From Lachnospiraceae bacterium (GTDB lineage: Bacteria > Bacillota > Clostridia > Lachnospirales > Lachnospiraceae): a DNA stretch of 64,000 bases. Position 1 is the stretch's first letter; each line of letters begins with the position of its first letter. Location: contig CABJAW010000018.1 in NCBI GenBank assembly GCA_902363665.1, positions 1-64,000 on the forward strand. Reading direction: 5' to 3'. Below, in pieces: positions 24,915 to 32,957 of the stretch. A program made the translations under genes and the position numbers. The notes under the pieces are model-generated. The model worked only from the letters and a program-made list of their open reading frames with translations, made no database searches and was not told the origin of the DNA.

Positions 24915-25950
24915 CACAATAAATCAAACCACAAAAACAGCCGGATATACCGCAAAAGCAGCACCGACACAGGATGCACAAAAACAAAAAACGGATAACG
25001 GCTGCAGCGCAAAATCCTGCGCTTCCTGCAGCGGATGCAGCACAAAAAACAATAAAAAAAGCAGCACCAAAAAAGCACCGCTCAAAATAAATGAATGGAA
25101 GCGCCACACGGTCCAGGCTCTCTGGGCGTTTCTTACAAACAGTCATATAGCCGGATTTTTCACCGGAAAGATCTATACCGGAAAGCTCAAAAATATATGC
25201 GTTCCGGGTCTGAACTGCTATTCCTGCCCGGGCGCAGTCGGTGCCTGTCCGATCGGTTCGATCCAGGCGGTAGTCGGCAGCTGGAATTTCAAGATGGCTT
25301 ACTATGTCATTGGATTTCTGATCTTTATCGGCGCCCTGATCGGAAGACTCGTATGCGGCTTTCTCTGTCCGTTCGGTCTGATCCAGGATCTGCTCCACAA
25401 GATCCCGTTTCCGAAAAAAATACGCACGTTTCGGGGCGATAAGCTGCTGCGCAAGCTCAAATACGTGATCTTTGCCGTATTTGTCATTCTGCTTCCGCTC
25501 TTTCTTGTAGATGTACTCGGGCAGGGTTCTCCTTACTTCTGCAAGCTGATCTGCCCGGCCGGAACACTTGAAGGCGGTCTGCCGCTTGTACTTTTAAACA
25601 AATCCATGCGAAGCGCAGTTGGCTGGCTTTACCTGTGGAAAAACACGATTTTGATCGTCACGATTCTCCTTGCGATTCTGATCTACCGACCATTCTGCAA
25701 ATACATCTGCCCGCTCGGAGCCTTTTACTCTGTTTTCAATAAGGTATCCGTCTTCCGTTACCGTGTAGATCCGGACAAATGTGTCAGCTGCGGTAAATGC
25801 TCCCGCGCCTGTCAGATGGAGATCGATCCGGTCCGGGAAGTCAACAGTCCGGAATGTATTCGCTGCGGAAGATGCAAAACAGCATGTCCGACAGGTGCAA
25901 TCACATGCGGCGTACGAAAAAAAGGCGAGGTTTCTGCAAAAGCAGATTAA
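24907..25950 (+). CDS. Membrane 4Fe-4S ferredoxin-type protein (NapH/NosR/CcoG-like)
   Basis: The 347-residue protein starts at TTG inside the previous gene (8-bp overlap, GGAG upstream). The N-terminus is polar and Cys-rich (CSAKSCASCSGCS). About five membrane helices follow, with three CxxxCP motifs (CGFLCP, CKLICP, CKYICP) and CYSCPGAVGACP. Two cytoplasmic 4Fe-4S clusters close the protein (CVSCGKCSRACQ and CIRCGRCKTACP). This architecture moves electrons across or along the membrane in NapH- and NosR-type proteins. Next to an exported redoxin and CD1871A, the natural hypothesis is delivery of reducing equivalents to the outside thiol system. Confidence 0.88.
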   Translation: MDNTINQTTKTAGYTAKAAPTQDAQKQKTDNGCSAKSCASCSGCSTKNNKKSSTKKAPLKINEWKRHTVQALWAFLTNSHIAGFFTGKIYTGKLKNICVPGLNCYSCPGAVGACPIGSIQAVVGSWNFKMAYYVIGFLIFIGALIGRLVCGFLCPFGLIQDLLHKIPFPKKIRTFRGDKLLRKLKYVIFAVFVILLPLFLVDVLGQGSPYFCKLICPAGTLEGGLPLVLLNKSMRSAVGWLYLWKNTILIVTILLAILIYRPFCKYICPLGAFYSVFNKVSVFRYRVDPDKCVSCGKCSRACQMEIDPVREVNSPECIRCGRCKTACPTGAITCGVRKKGEVSAKAD

Positions 25951-25980
25951 CCCCCGCCAAAGTCTGGCTCTTGCCATTTT

Positions 25981-27045
25981 CTATTTTCGAAAGTTACTTA
26001 CATTCTCTTTCGTCACTTTCTGGTAGGGCAGCCGGATATACCGGTTGCTCTCCAATTCAATATCTTCCAGCCCTTCTCCGGTCGCCAGTGCAAAGGCCAG
26101 GTCAAGCATACCTTTTGCCTGCCCTTCCTTATCATTATAGACCGTTCCGATCATCTCACCTTTTTCCACTGCCTCAAGTCCCGGATCCGTACCGTCAATC
26201 CCGACTACCACCGGCCATTCCTCCTTTGGAATTCCCGATGCCTTCAGGGCATCGATCGCGCCAAGCGCCATATCGTCATTGTTTGCCAGAATCAGCTCCA
26301 TCTTCCCTGCATACTGCGCCAGCATAGAAGCCATCTTTGTCTGCGCCTGTCCACGATTCCAGTTAGCGATCGCATAGCCGAGCTTTTCCACCTGTACCCC
26401 CGATTCCAGAAGCATATTCACGGAGCACTCCGTCCGCACAATCGCATCCTGATGTCCGGCTTCTCCTTCCAGCACCACATACTGGCAGATTCCATCCTGA
26501 TTCCTGTCCATGCCGTCATCCGTCAGAAATGCATCTGCAGCAAGCTCCCCTTCAATGCGGCCGGAATCAAATGCATCCGCGCCGACGTAATATAGCTTCG
26601 ACCACCGTTCCAGATCCTCTGCCACCAGTTCCCGGTTGAAAAAAATAATCGGGATATTATTTTTCTCTGCCATATCCGTGATCGTTGTCGGCTCCGTCCG
26701 GTCCACGAGGTTCACACAGATCACATCACAGCCCTTTTCCACCAGCGTCCGCATCTGTTCATTCTGCGTTGTCTGGCTTCCGGATGCATCCAGTATCTCA
26801 ACACTGATCGTCACATCCGTTTCGGACTCCTTTTTCAGCATGTATTCCTTAAACGCCTGCATCATTTCCATCAGAAATGTATCATACTGATCATATAACG
26901 TTACACCGACCTTAATGCTTTTTACCGTTTCTTCTTTTCCGGAACCACATCCACTCAGCAGCACTGCCGCCGTACCGAGCAGCAGAACTGCCTTACCGTT
27001 TTTAATGTACCGTCGGAAACAGAATTTTCTCTGCCTCTTTTTCAT
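25981..27045 (-). CDS. MglB-like sugar-binding lipoprotein
   Basis: The 354-residue protein has a basic start, a hydrophobic helix and a lipobox LLSGCG (Cys about residue 33). The type I periplasmic-binding fold of the galactose/glucose-binding family follows: VGVTLYDQYDTFL, CVNLVDRTEP, PIIFFNREL, ANNDDMALGAIDALK and VVGIDGTDPGLEAVEKG. It differs from the transporter's own MglB at 34732 in being a lipoprotein without a TEA linker. It is the last gene of the sensor operon and overlaps the previous gene by 44 bp. It may present galactose or a related sugar to the kinase, or serve the MglAC importer. Confidence 0.88.
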   Translation of the reverse strand: MKKRQRKFCFRRYIKNGKAVLLLGTAAVLLSGCGSGKEETVKSIKVGVTLYDQYDTFLMEMMQAFKEYMLKKESETDVTISVEILDASGSQTTQNEQMRTLVEKGCDVICVNLVDRTEPTTITDMAEKNNIPIIFFNRELVAEDLERWSKLYYVGADAFDSGRIEGELAADAFLTDDGMDRNQDGICQYVVLEGEAGHQDAIVRTECSVNMLLESGVQVEKLGYAIANWNRGQAQTKMASMLAQYAGKMELILANNDDMALGAIDALKASGIPKEEWPVVVGIDGTDPGLEAVEKGEMIGTVYNDKEGQAKGMLDLAFALATGEGLEDIELESNRYIRLPYQKVTKENVSNFRK

Positions 27046-27955
27046 GCATTTCCTCCTTTGTCACGGAAATAAAACCGGTCTCTACCTGCGTCATACTGCC
27101 TGTACTGTGTTCCAGACATTTCCGGATCAGCCGTGCGCTTTCGTACCCCATCGCATATTCATCCTGCACGACCATTCCCTGTATCATTCCACGGTCCAGA
27201 CAGTATACCGCCCGTTCCGAACGCCCTTCTCCATACAGCCGGATTTTGGAAGCTTCCTTCTTCTGCAGATAATCCAGCGCCAGCTCCATGGCAGAACTGT
27301 CCAGCGCCACCAGAATATCCGGAGGTGTTTTCATCTCTTTTTCCAGCTCCGCTTCTGTTTTGGCCAGAAAGCATGCTGTAAAATCTGCACATTCTTCCTG
27401 CATACGCGTCTGAAATCCAGCCAGCCGCTGCCGTCCGGCCAGCGTACGCTGATTTCCGCTCACTACACCAACGGTCTTTCCATCAACATTTTTTTCCTTT
27501 AAAACCATCTCAGCAATTGCCCTGCCGATCTTGTGTGAATCCGGCTGTACCAGCGCATACCCGTTCTCAAGATCCAGATCTGATGCGATCAGTACAATCT
27601 GGTTTTTGCCTGCGATCTTCTCCAGTCTTCCACCCGGATCAGAGGTATCACAAAGCGCCGTGATCACCCCGTCCGCTCCATTTTCCAGCTCCCGCTCCAG
27701 AATCATATATTCCTCCGCAAGCCCGGAAAACGTCGAAGCCGATACGATATTCAGGTAGATCCCTGACTCATTTGCGCCCTGGTTCAACCCTTCCTTAAAT
27801 GCATTCCACTGATCACTGCCACTGTTGTCAATCACCACTGAAACTGAATAATGCAGTTCCTCCTTTCCGCCATTTAAAAGACCGTAGGACGCATAAATAA
27901 TGACCATAATAATCATTGCCGTCACAATACCAAGATAAATTCGATCCCTGTTCAC
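27002..27955 (-). CDS. Membrane-anchored sugar-binding-domain protein (probable co-sensor)
   Basis: The 317-residue protein has an N-terminal membrane anchor (about 7-27) without a lipobox and an extracytoplasmic periplasmic-binding-protein fold (peripla_BP_4 type, e.g. IDNSGSDQWNAFKEGLNQGA, DGVITALCDTS, VGVVSGNQRTLAGRQRLAGF). The start is GTG, overlapping the kinase stop codon as GTGA, so the two are translationally coupled. Tethered binding proteins next to LytS/YesM-type kinases work as ligand receptors in several Firmicutes three-component systems. I infer that role here. Confidence 0.82.
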   Translation of the reverse strand: MNRDRIYLGIVTAMIIMVIIYASYGLLNGGKEELHYSVSVVIDNSGSDQWNAFKEGLNQGANESGIYLNIVSASTFSGLAEEYMILERELENGADGVITALCDTSDPGGRLEKIAGKNQIVLIASDLDLENGYALVQPDSHKIGRAIAEMVLKEKNVDGKTVGVVSGNQRTLAGRQRLAGFQTRMQEECADFTACFLAKTEAELEKEMKTPPDILVALDSSAMELALDYLQKKEASKIRLYGEGRSERAVYCLDRGMIQGMVVQDEYAMGYESARLIRKCLEHSTGSMTQVETGFISVTKEEMHEKEAEKILFPTVH

Positions 27956-29811
27956 TCAGTGCGTCCCCCTTCCTGTTCCGGAATCTTTCCTTCCTCCAGC
28001 TGGCGGCAGGTCTCTTCTGTATATGGAATATACGGAATGTGGATTCGTACCGTCATTCCCTCATCCGGGCAGGACTCAATCTGAAGACCATACTGTGCGC
28101 CAAACCGAAGCCGGATCCGGTTATGCACATTCAAAAGTCCGACACCGCTTCCACGGCTGCGTGCTCTCTCCCCCTCTGTCAGCAGTCTTGCTGCCGCTTC
28201 CTCCGGCATGCCAAGTCCGTTGTCACTGACTTCAAGGAAAATATCTGATCCTTCACGGTAGCCACGGACCATGATCAGCCCGTCCCCATCCATCGCTTCC
28301 ATTCCATAATAAATCGCATTTTCCAGAATCGGCTGTACGATCAGCTTCACCGTACAGCATGACAGAATCTCCGGATCTATATCAAAGGATATCTCAAACG
28401 CATTTTTATAACGGATCTTCTGGATATTCATATAGTTTTGTGCATGCTTGATCTCATCCTCAATCCGAATAATTGTCTTTCCCCTGCTCAAGCTGATACG
28501 GAACAGACTGGCAAGCTGTGTAATCATAAAGACCGCATCATCATACCGCTCTCCCGTAATCATCCAGACGATCGAATCCAGCGTATTATACAGAAAATGC
28601 GGGTTGATCTGTGACTGGAGCGCATCCAGCTCGCTTTTACGCTTTTCCTCCTGCTTCACCACAATATCCTGCATCAGATCCTGAATCTGCCTCACGGTAG
28701 AACGCAAAGTCCTGCCAAGATGCACTACCTCCAGAGAACCACCCACGTAAATATCCGGTTTGAGATTCCCGGTCTCCCACTCCCGCACCGAATCGTTCAG
28801 TCTGCGCAGCGGCTTTGCAATCCGCGCCGAAACAAACTGATTCAGGATCACCGTCGTCAGAAGCGCCAGTGAAACAAGCATCATTGCCAGATATCCCGTG
28901 CTGTTCCGCCCCATCTCAAAGGATTCCAGCGGAACAACGCTGACCAGCTTCCAGCCGGTATAGCTGATCGGTCTTTGCGTAACGATCCTTTTTTGTCCAC
29001 CGAAGCTCTCTACCCAGCTCTCTTCCTCCGCAGTGATCGCCGAGAGATTATTCTCCTCATACTCGCCCATTCGGATCAGCTCCTGCTTCGGATGATAAAT
29101 AATCTCTCCGTCCGTGTCCATCAGGTAAATGTATTCGGAAGAAACCGTCGACATATTTGCCTTATCCAAAATCCGCTCAATACTGCTGTAATTCATATCT
29201 ACCAGCAGCACGCCAAGCATAGAGGTTCCGCCATAGGTCAGATCCACCGTCCGGCTTAAGGATACGACCCAATAATACCGATACGTCAGATCGTCAAACA
29301 GATTCTGTACATGTGGCGTTGAAAAATGGAAATTTTCCAGCTGATTTTTTGCATCCTCAAACCACTCCTGAGACGTAACCGCCGCATCTTGCTTTTCATT
29401 TGCCACCGGTGCTGCTTCGACGAGCCTTCCATCGTACGTATAGCAGGCGATGCTGACCAGGTTATCCTTATTTGCCTCATACAGCAGCGTCATCTCTTCG
29501 TCCAGATTTTCATTTTCCAGATCCTTATCCTTGATCACACTGTAATACATTGCATCGGAAATCCGGCGCATGCTGCGCAGATAATCCTCCAGATTGATCG
29601 TTGTCTGCTCCAGCAGCTGGCGGGAGTTCTCCTGCATCAACGTTTCTTCTTTTCTGGAAAACTGTTTATAAAGCAACACACCCAGAAAACACAGACAGCA
29701 TACGGAGACGACCGTAAAAGACAATGCGATCGTCATCTGTATGCTTCTTGTGCCCACATATTTTCCGGAACGCTCCGTTATTTTTCTGAACCAGCCTCTG
29801 ATCTTATCCAC
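27952..29811 (-). CDS. YesM/LytS-type sensor histidine kinase
   Basis: The 619-residue protein has two membrane helices (about 24-46 and 295-315) around an extracellular Cache-like sensor domain, then HAMP (about 315-370). The His_kinase domain shows the Q-S-Q-I-N-P-H-F-L-Y-N-T signature with His405. A HATPase domain completes it (ILENAIYYGMEAM; DNGLGMPEEAA; GVGLLNVHNRIRLRFG). The GTG start overlaps the response regulator stop by 8 bp. It should phosphorylate the AraC-type regulator upstream of it in the operon and control sugar uptake genes. Confidence 0.92.
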   Translation of the reverse strand: MDKIRGWFRKITERSGKYVGTRSIQMTIALSFTVVSVCCLCFLGVLLYKQFSRKEETLMQENSRQLLEQTTINLEDYLRSMRRISDAMYYSVIKDKDLENENLDEEMTLLYEANKDNLVSIACYTYDGRLVEAAPVANEKQDAAVTSQEWFEDAKNQLENFHFSTPHVQNLFDDLTYRYYWVVSLSRTVDLTYGGTSMLGVLLVDMNYSSIERILDKANMSTVSSEYIYLMDTDGEIIYHPKQELIRMGEYEENNLSAITAEEESWVESFGGQKRIVTQRPISYTGWKLVSVVPLESFEMGRNSTGYLAMMLVSLALLTTVILNQFVSARIAKPLRRLNDSVREWETGNLKPDIYVGGSLEVVHLGRTLRSTVRQIQDLMQDIVVKQEEKRKSELDALQSQINPHFLYNTLDSIVWMITGERYDDAVFMITQLASLFRISLSRGKTIIRIEDEIKHAQNYMNIQKIRYKNAFEISFDIDPEILSCCTVKLIVQPILENAIYYGMEAMDGDGLIMVRGYREGSDIFLEVSDNGLGMPEEAAARLLTEGERARSRGSGVGLLNVHNRIRLRFGAQYGLQIESCPDEGMTVRIHIPYIPYTEETCRQLEEGKIPEQEGGRTE

Positions 29812-31414
29812 GTTCTTTTAACTTCTCCACTCTGTATTTCGACGGGGATACTCCATACTGCTTCTTAAATGCATAGCTGAAATAATTCGGGTCAGAGTAT
29901 CCTACCTTTTCCGCAATCATATATGTTTTATCATCGGTTGTCAATAAAAGCTCAACTGCCCGCTCCATCCGAAAATCCGTCAGGTATCCGATAAAGGTTT
30001 TTCCTGTCTCCTTTTTAAATACCGTGGAAAAATAAGCTGAGCTGACGCCTAAGATCCGGCATACCGTTTCAATGGTAATATTTTTATCTCCGTAAGAACT
30101 CTGCACATAATCGATCGCCTTCGTCACAAAGGATTTCGTTGTATTTGCACGCTCCTGCCGGATATAATCCTGAATTTTTCCGCAGGCCTCCGACAGCCAG
30201 TCCCAGAATTCCTCCGGTGATTCTGACTGGAACCCGCAGTCCACCAGCTGCTCCGCCGAACCGAAAATCGTCTCCATCGGAATCTGATTGTTGCTGCCAA
30301 ACCGAAAAATCTCTGCTGCAAACTCCAGAATAAAGATCCGATACTTCTGAATGGAAATTCCGGGTCTGGAAAACCAGCCGCAGCACGCTTTGATCTGCTG
30401 CTTTAAGGTATCACGATCCCCCATCCTGATTTCTTTGAGCAGTCCCTGAACCGCATCCTGTTCAAACGAAAGTTCCACGCTCTCCCCCGGATCGATCTCA
30501 GCGATGTTGATCGCACGCGTATTTCCATAGATCGCACGGTAAGAAACGGCATTCTTTGCACCCTGATACGATACATGCAGGTCCGACCGCATACTGCATA
30601 TCTGTCCGATTCCGGCCGTCACCTTTGCCCCGCAGATTCGTTTTGCATAAACACAAAGGCTGTCCATCTCGTCCGTATAGCGCGTAATCTCTGTGGCATC
30701 CGAAAGCTGGGAGATTACGACAATCTCCTCCAGATACATCAGTATTTTACTTCCGTACCGCTCCCGAAGCTGCTCCTCCGCAAGCTTCTTCACAGACACC
30801 GCCATCAGAAACGGGGACATTCCCTCCGGAAGCTGCGATCTGCTGATATGTAGCACCGTCACGACATAAAACGGCGCTTCCAGATGGATCTGATAGCTTT
30901 CCAGATATTTTTCCATTTCATTTGGCTGTACCCGACCTTCAATCAGGGAGGTGTAAAAGCTCTCCTGCAAAAGCGGCAGGCTTTCCATATAATACTGATT
31001 CAGCTTATCGATATTACGCTGTTCATCCCTTTCATGATCCAGGGTTTCCCTGATTCTGGAAAATACCTTGTCCAGTTCCTCTGCATTGACCGGCTTGAGC
31101 AGATACTGCTCTACTTCAATGTCGATCGCCTCTTTTGCATATTCAAATTCATCAAAGCCGGAAAAAATAATAATTTTTATATTTTGGTAACGCTCCTTGA
31201 GCTTACGGCTCATAGCAAGGCCGTCCATATACGGCATCTTGATATCAGTCAGCACGACATCCGGGACACATTCCTCTACCATCTCCAGCGCTTCCACCCC
31301 ATTATGCGCATAACCGATGACCGTAAATCCCATACGCTCCCAGTCTATTTTCTTCATGATCACCCGGATCACATCTTCCTCGTCGTCCACGAGCAGAACT
31401 GAATATTGCTGCAT
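29804..31414 (-). CDS. AraC-family response regulator (YesN type)
   Basis: The 536-residue protein has a receiver domain (acidic pair Asp10/Asp11, phospho-acceptor Asp57 in VVLTDIKMPYMDG, Lys near 105 in LLKPV) and a long middle region. A C-terminal double helix-turn-helix of AraC type follows (VCRILGVSSAYFSTVFKKETG; AEKVGYSDPNYFSYAFKKQYG; SPSKYR). Its ATG shares one base with the stop of the small membrane protein gene (TAATG). The most likely target is the mglB promoter, where two direct repeats 21 bp apart precede a poor -35. Confidence 0.93.
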   Translation of the reverse strand: MQQYSVLLVDDEEDVIRVIMKKIDWERMGFTVIGYAHNGVEALEMVEECVPDVVLTDIKMPYMDGLAMSRKLKERYQNIKIIIFSGFDEFEYAKEAIDIEVEQYLLKPVNAEELDKVFSRIRETLDHERDEQRNIDKLNQYYMESLPLLQESFYTSLIEGRVQPNEMEKYLESYQIHLEAPFYVVTVLHISRSQLPEGMSPFLMAVSVKKLAEEQLRERYGSKILMYLEEIVVISQLSDATEITRYTDEMDSLCVYAKRICGAKVTAGIGQICSMRSDLHVSYQGAKNAVSYRAIYGNTRAINIAEIDPGESVELSFEQDAVQGLLKEIRMGDRDTLKQQIKACCGWFSRPGISIQKYRIFILEFAAEIFRFGSNNQIPMETIFGSAEQLVDCGFQSESPEEFWDWLSEACGKIQDYIRQERANTTKSFVTKAIDYVQSSYGDKNITIETVCRILGVSSAYFSTVFKKETGKTFIGYLTDFRMERAVELLLTTDDKTYMIAEKVGYSDPNYFSYAFKKQYGVSPSKYRVEKLKERG

Positions 31415-31734
31415 TACGCTCCGTACCTTTCATCCATCTTTTTCCATAAAATGCCAAATATAACGACCCATACCACAATCTGCACAACGGCTGCGACCAC
31501 ATGCAAATAAAGCAGCACTGTCATGATCAGAGAACCGGCCGCCAGAAACAGCATCAACTTTCCAGCCTCCGCCGCATAACGCTCTTCATCCTTTAATTTT
31601 TTTGTCTGATCCTTTCCACGAATCGCTGAAATATCATGCAGCACCAACAGACGCACACCATAATAAGCCAGTACGATCAGCATCAGGATCGGTATCATCG
31701 CCATAGACCAATAGCTATCTCCCTGCATTTTCAT
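31414..31734 (-). CDS. Small membrane protein heading the sugar-sensor operon
   Basis: The 106-residue protein has three predicted membrane helices (about 10-30, 57-75 and 77-97) with a charged loop between the first two. I do not recognise the family. Its stop codon overlaps the response regulator start (TAATG), and it precedes the two-component genes, so it belongs to the same operon. It could be an accessory sensor or a regulator of kinase activity. Confidence 0.75.
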   Translation of the reverse strand: MKMQGDSYWSMAMIPILMLIVLAYYGVRLLVLHDISAIRGKDQTKKLKDEERYAAEAGKLMLFLAAGSLIMTVLLYLHVVAAVVQIVVWVVIFGILWKKMDERYGA

Positions 31735-31745
31735 CCTCCTTTCTG

Positions 31746-31883
31746 GTCAAAGCGGATATTCACAATCCGCTTTGCTACTTGCCTGATTTTTGTCAAAGCG
31801 GATATTCGCAATCCGCTTCGCTACTTGCCTGATTTTTGTCAAAGCGGATATTCGCAGTCCGCTTCGCTACTTGCCTGATTCAT
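31746..31883. repeat. Three tandem 46-bp family A palindromic repeats
   Basis: Units start at 31746, 31792 and 31838. Each is GTCAAAGCGGATATTCGCAA, then TCCGCTTCGCTACTTGCCTG and ATTTTT, with one to three differences. Each can fold as AAGCGGAT/ATCCGCTT. They lie exactly between the mgl transport operon and the sensor operon. Confidence 0.85.
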
Positions 31884-31885
31884 TT

Positions 31886-31935
31886 AAAAACGGAGCTGTC
31901 ACATCGTTGCCAAAGCAAATCGGTGCAGCAGCTCC
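31886..31935 (-). terminator. Terminator of the mgl operon (bidirectional-looking)
   Basis: GGAGCTG (31892-31898) and CAGCTCC (31929-31935) form a stem flanked by A-rich/T-rich tracts on both sides (AAAAACG and TTTTTATTTT). It can therefore terminate on either strand; the minus-strand mgl operon ends here. Confidence 0.65.
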
Positions 31936-31955
31936 TTTTTATTTTACAGCGTTAT

Positions 31956-32942
31956 TTATTTTCTTGCCACATATTTTCTGATATCCAGAGAAATTGCAAC
32001 GAAGATGATTACACCAAGTGCGATCCACTGTGCGTTTGCGTTGACTCCCAGGAACTGAAGAGCAGTCTTCAACAGCTCGAATACCGCTACACCAATAATA
32101 GCAGAAGATACTTTTCCTCGTCCACCGGAAACGGATACGCCTCCGATTGTACAAGCCGCAATTGCCTCCATCTCATAACCAAGTCCAAGGTTTACAGATG
32201 CACCACCGGATTTTGCGCCGAGCATAAAGCCAGCCAGTCCATACATTGCTGCAGCCTTTGCGTAGATGATGATCAGGGTCATCTTTACCGGAACACCTGC
32301 TACCTCTGCTGCCTGCGGGTTACCACCGATTGCATACATGTATTTTCCATGACGGGTCATGTTGAAAATGAACCATGTGATTGCTGCTACCAGGATTGCG
32401 ATCCAGATCAGGTAATTGACACCGAGAAATTTTCCGGTTGCAATGTCCGTGTACTGCTTTGTATATCCGCCAAGCGGTGTTGCATTTGTATAGAGCAGGT
32501 TGATTCCGTATACAACCTCCATCATAGCCATCGTAGAAATGAATGGCGGAACATGCATATAAGCAATGAAGAATCCGGTCACGCAGCCGAACAGTGCACA
32601 GATCAGCATAACGATCAGCAGTGCCACAAAAATATTCAGCGGCTCCATATCCGGGAAGAACTTTTTGGAATAATCCATTTTCTGAAGCAGTGTACCTGCA
32701 ATACAGCCGCCAAAACCGATCATACGTCCTGCGGAAAGGTCGCATCCTGCAGTGATGATACAGCCGGCAATACCAAGTGCAATAACAATACGAGAACTCA
32801 TATTCATCAGAATGTTGTTCAGGTTGTTACCGGACAGGAAGTTCTTTGATGTGAATCCTGTGTAGATAACAAGCAGAATCATAATAATGATAACACCATA
32901 ATTTACCATGATGTCTTTAAAGCTCAGTTTTTTCTTTCCCAT
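31956..32942 (-). CDS. mglC: Galactose/methylgalactoside ABC transporter permease
   Basis: The 328-residue permease is of BPD_transp_2 type with 8-10 membrane helices. It carries the family hallmarks: the sugar-permease motif GAKSGGASVNLGLGYEMEAIAACTIGGVSVSGGRG and IGGNPQAAEVAGV. It forms the membrane channel for the MglB-bound sugar with the ATPase encoded 15 bp upstream. Confidence 0.92.
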   Translation of the reverse strand: MGKKKLSFKDIMVNYGVIIIMILLVIYTGFTSKNFLSGNNLNNILMNMSSRIVIALGIAGCIITAGCDLSAGRMIGFGGCIAGTLLQKMDYSKKFFPDMEPLNIFVALLIVMLICALFGCVTGFFIAYMHVPPFISTMAMMEVVYGINLLYTNATPLGGYTKQYTDIATGKFLGVNYLIWIAILVAAITWFIFNMTRHGKYMYAIGGNPQAAEVAGVPVKMTLIIIYAKAAAMYGLAGFMLGAKSGGASVNLGLGYEMEAIAACTIGGVSVSGGRGKVSSAIIGVAVFELLKTALQFLGVNANAQWIALGVIIFVAISLDIRKYVARK

Positions 32943-32957
32943 GTTTTTCTCCTCCTA

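Noticed and set aside
31836..32849. 337-codon Cys/His-rich plus-strand frame
   Set aside because: It is antisense to mglC, starts in a family A repeat and has no start signals.
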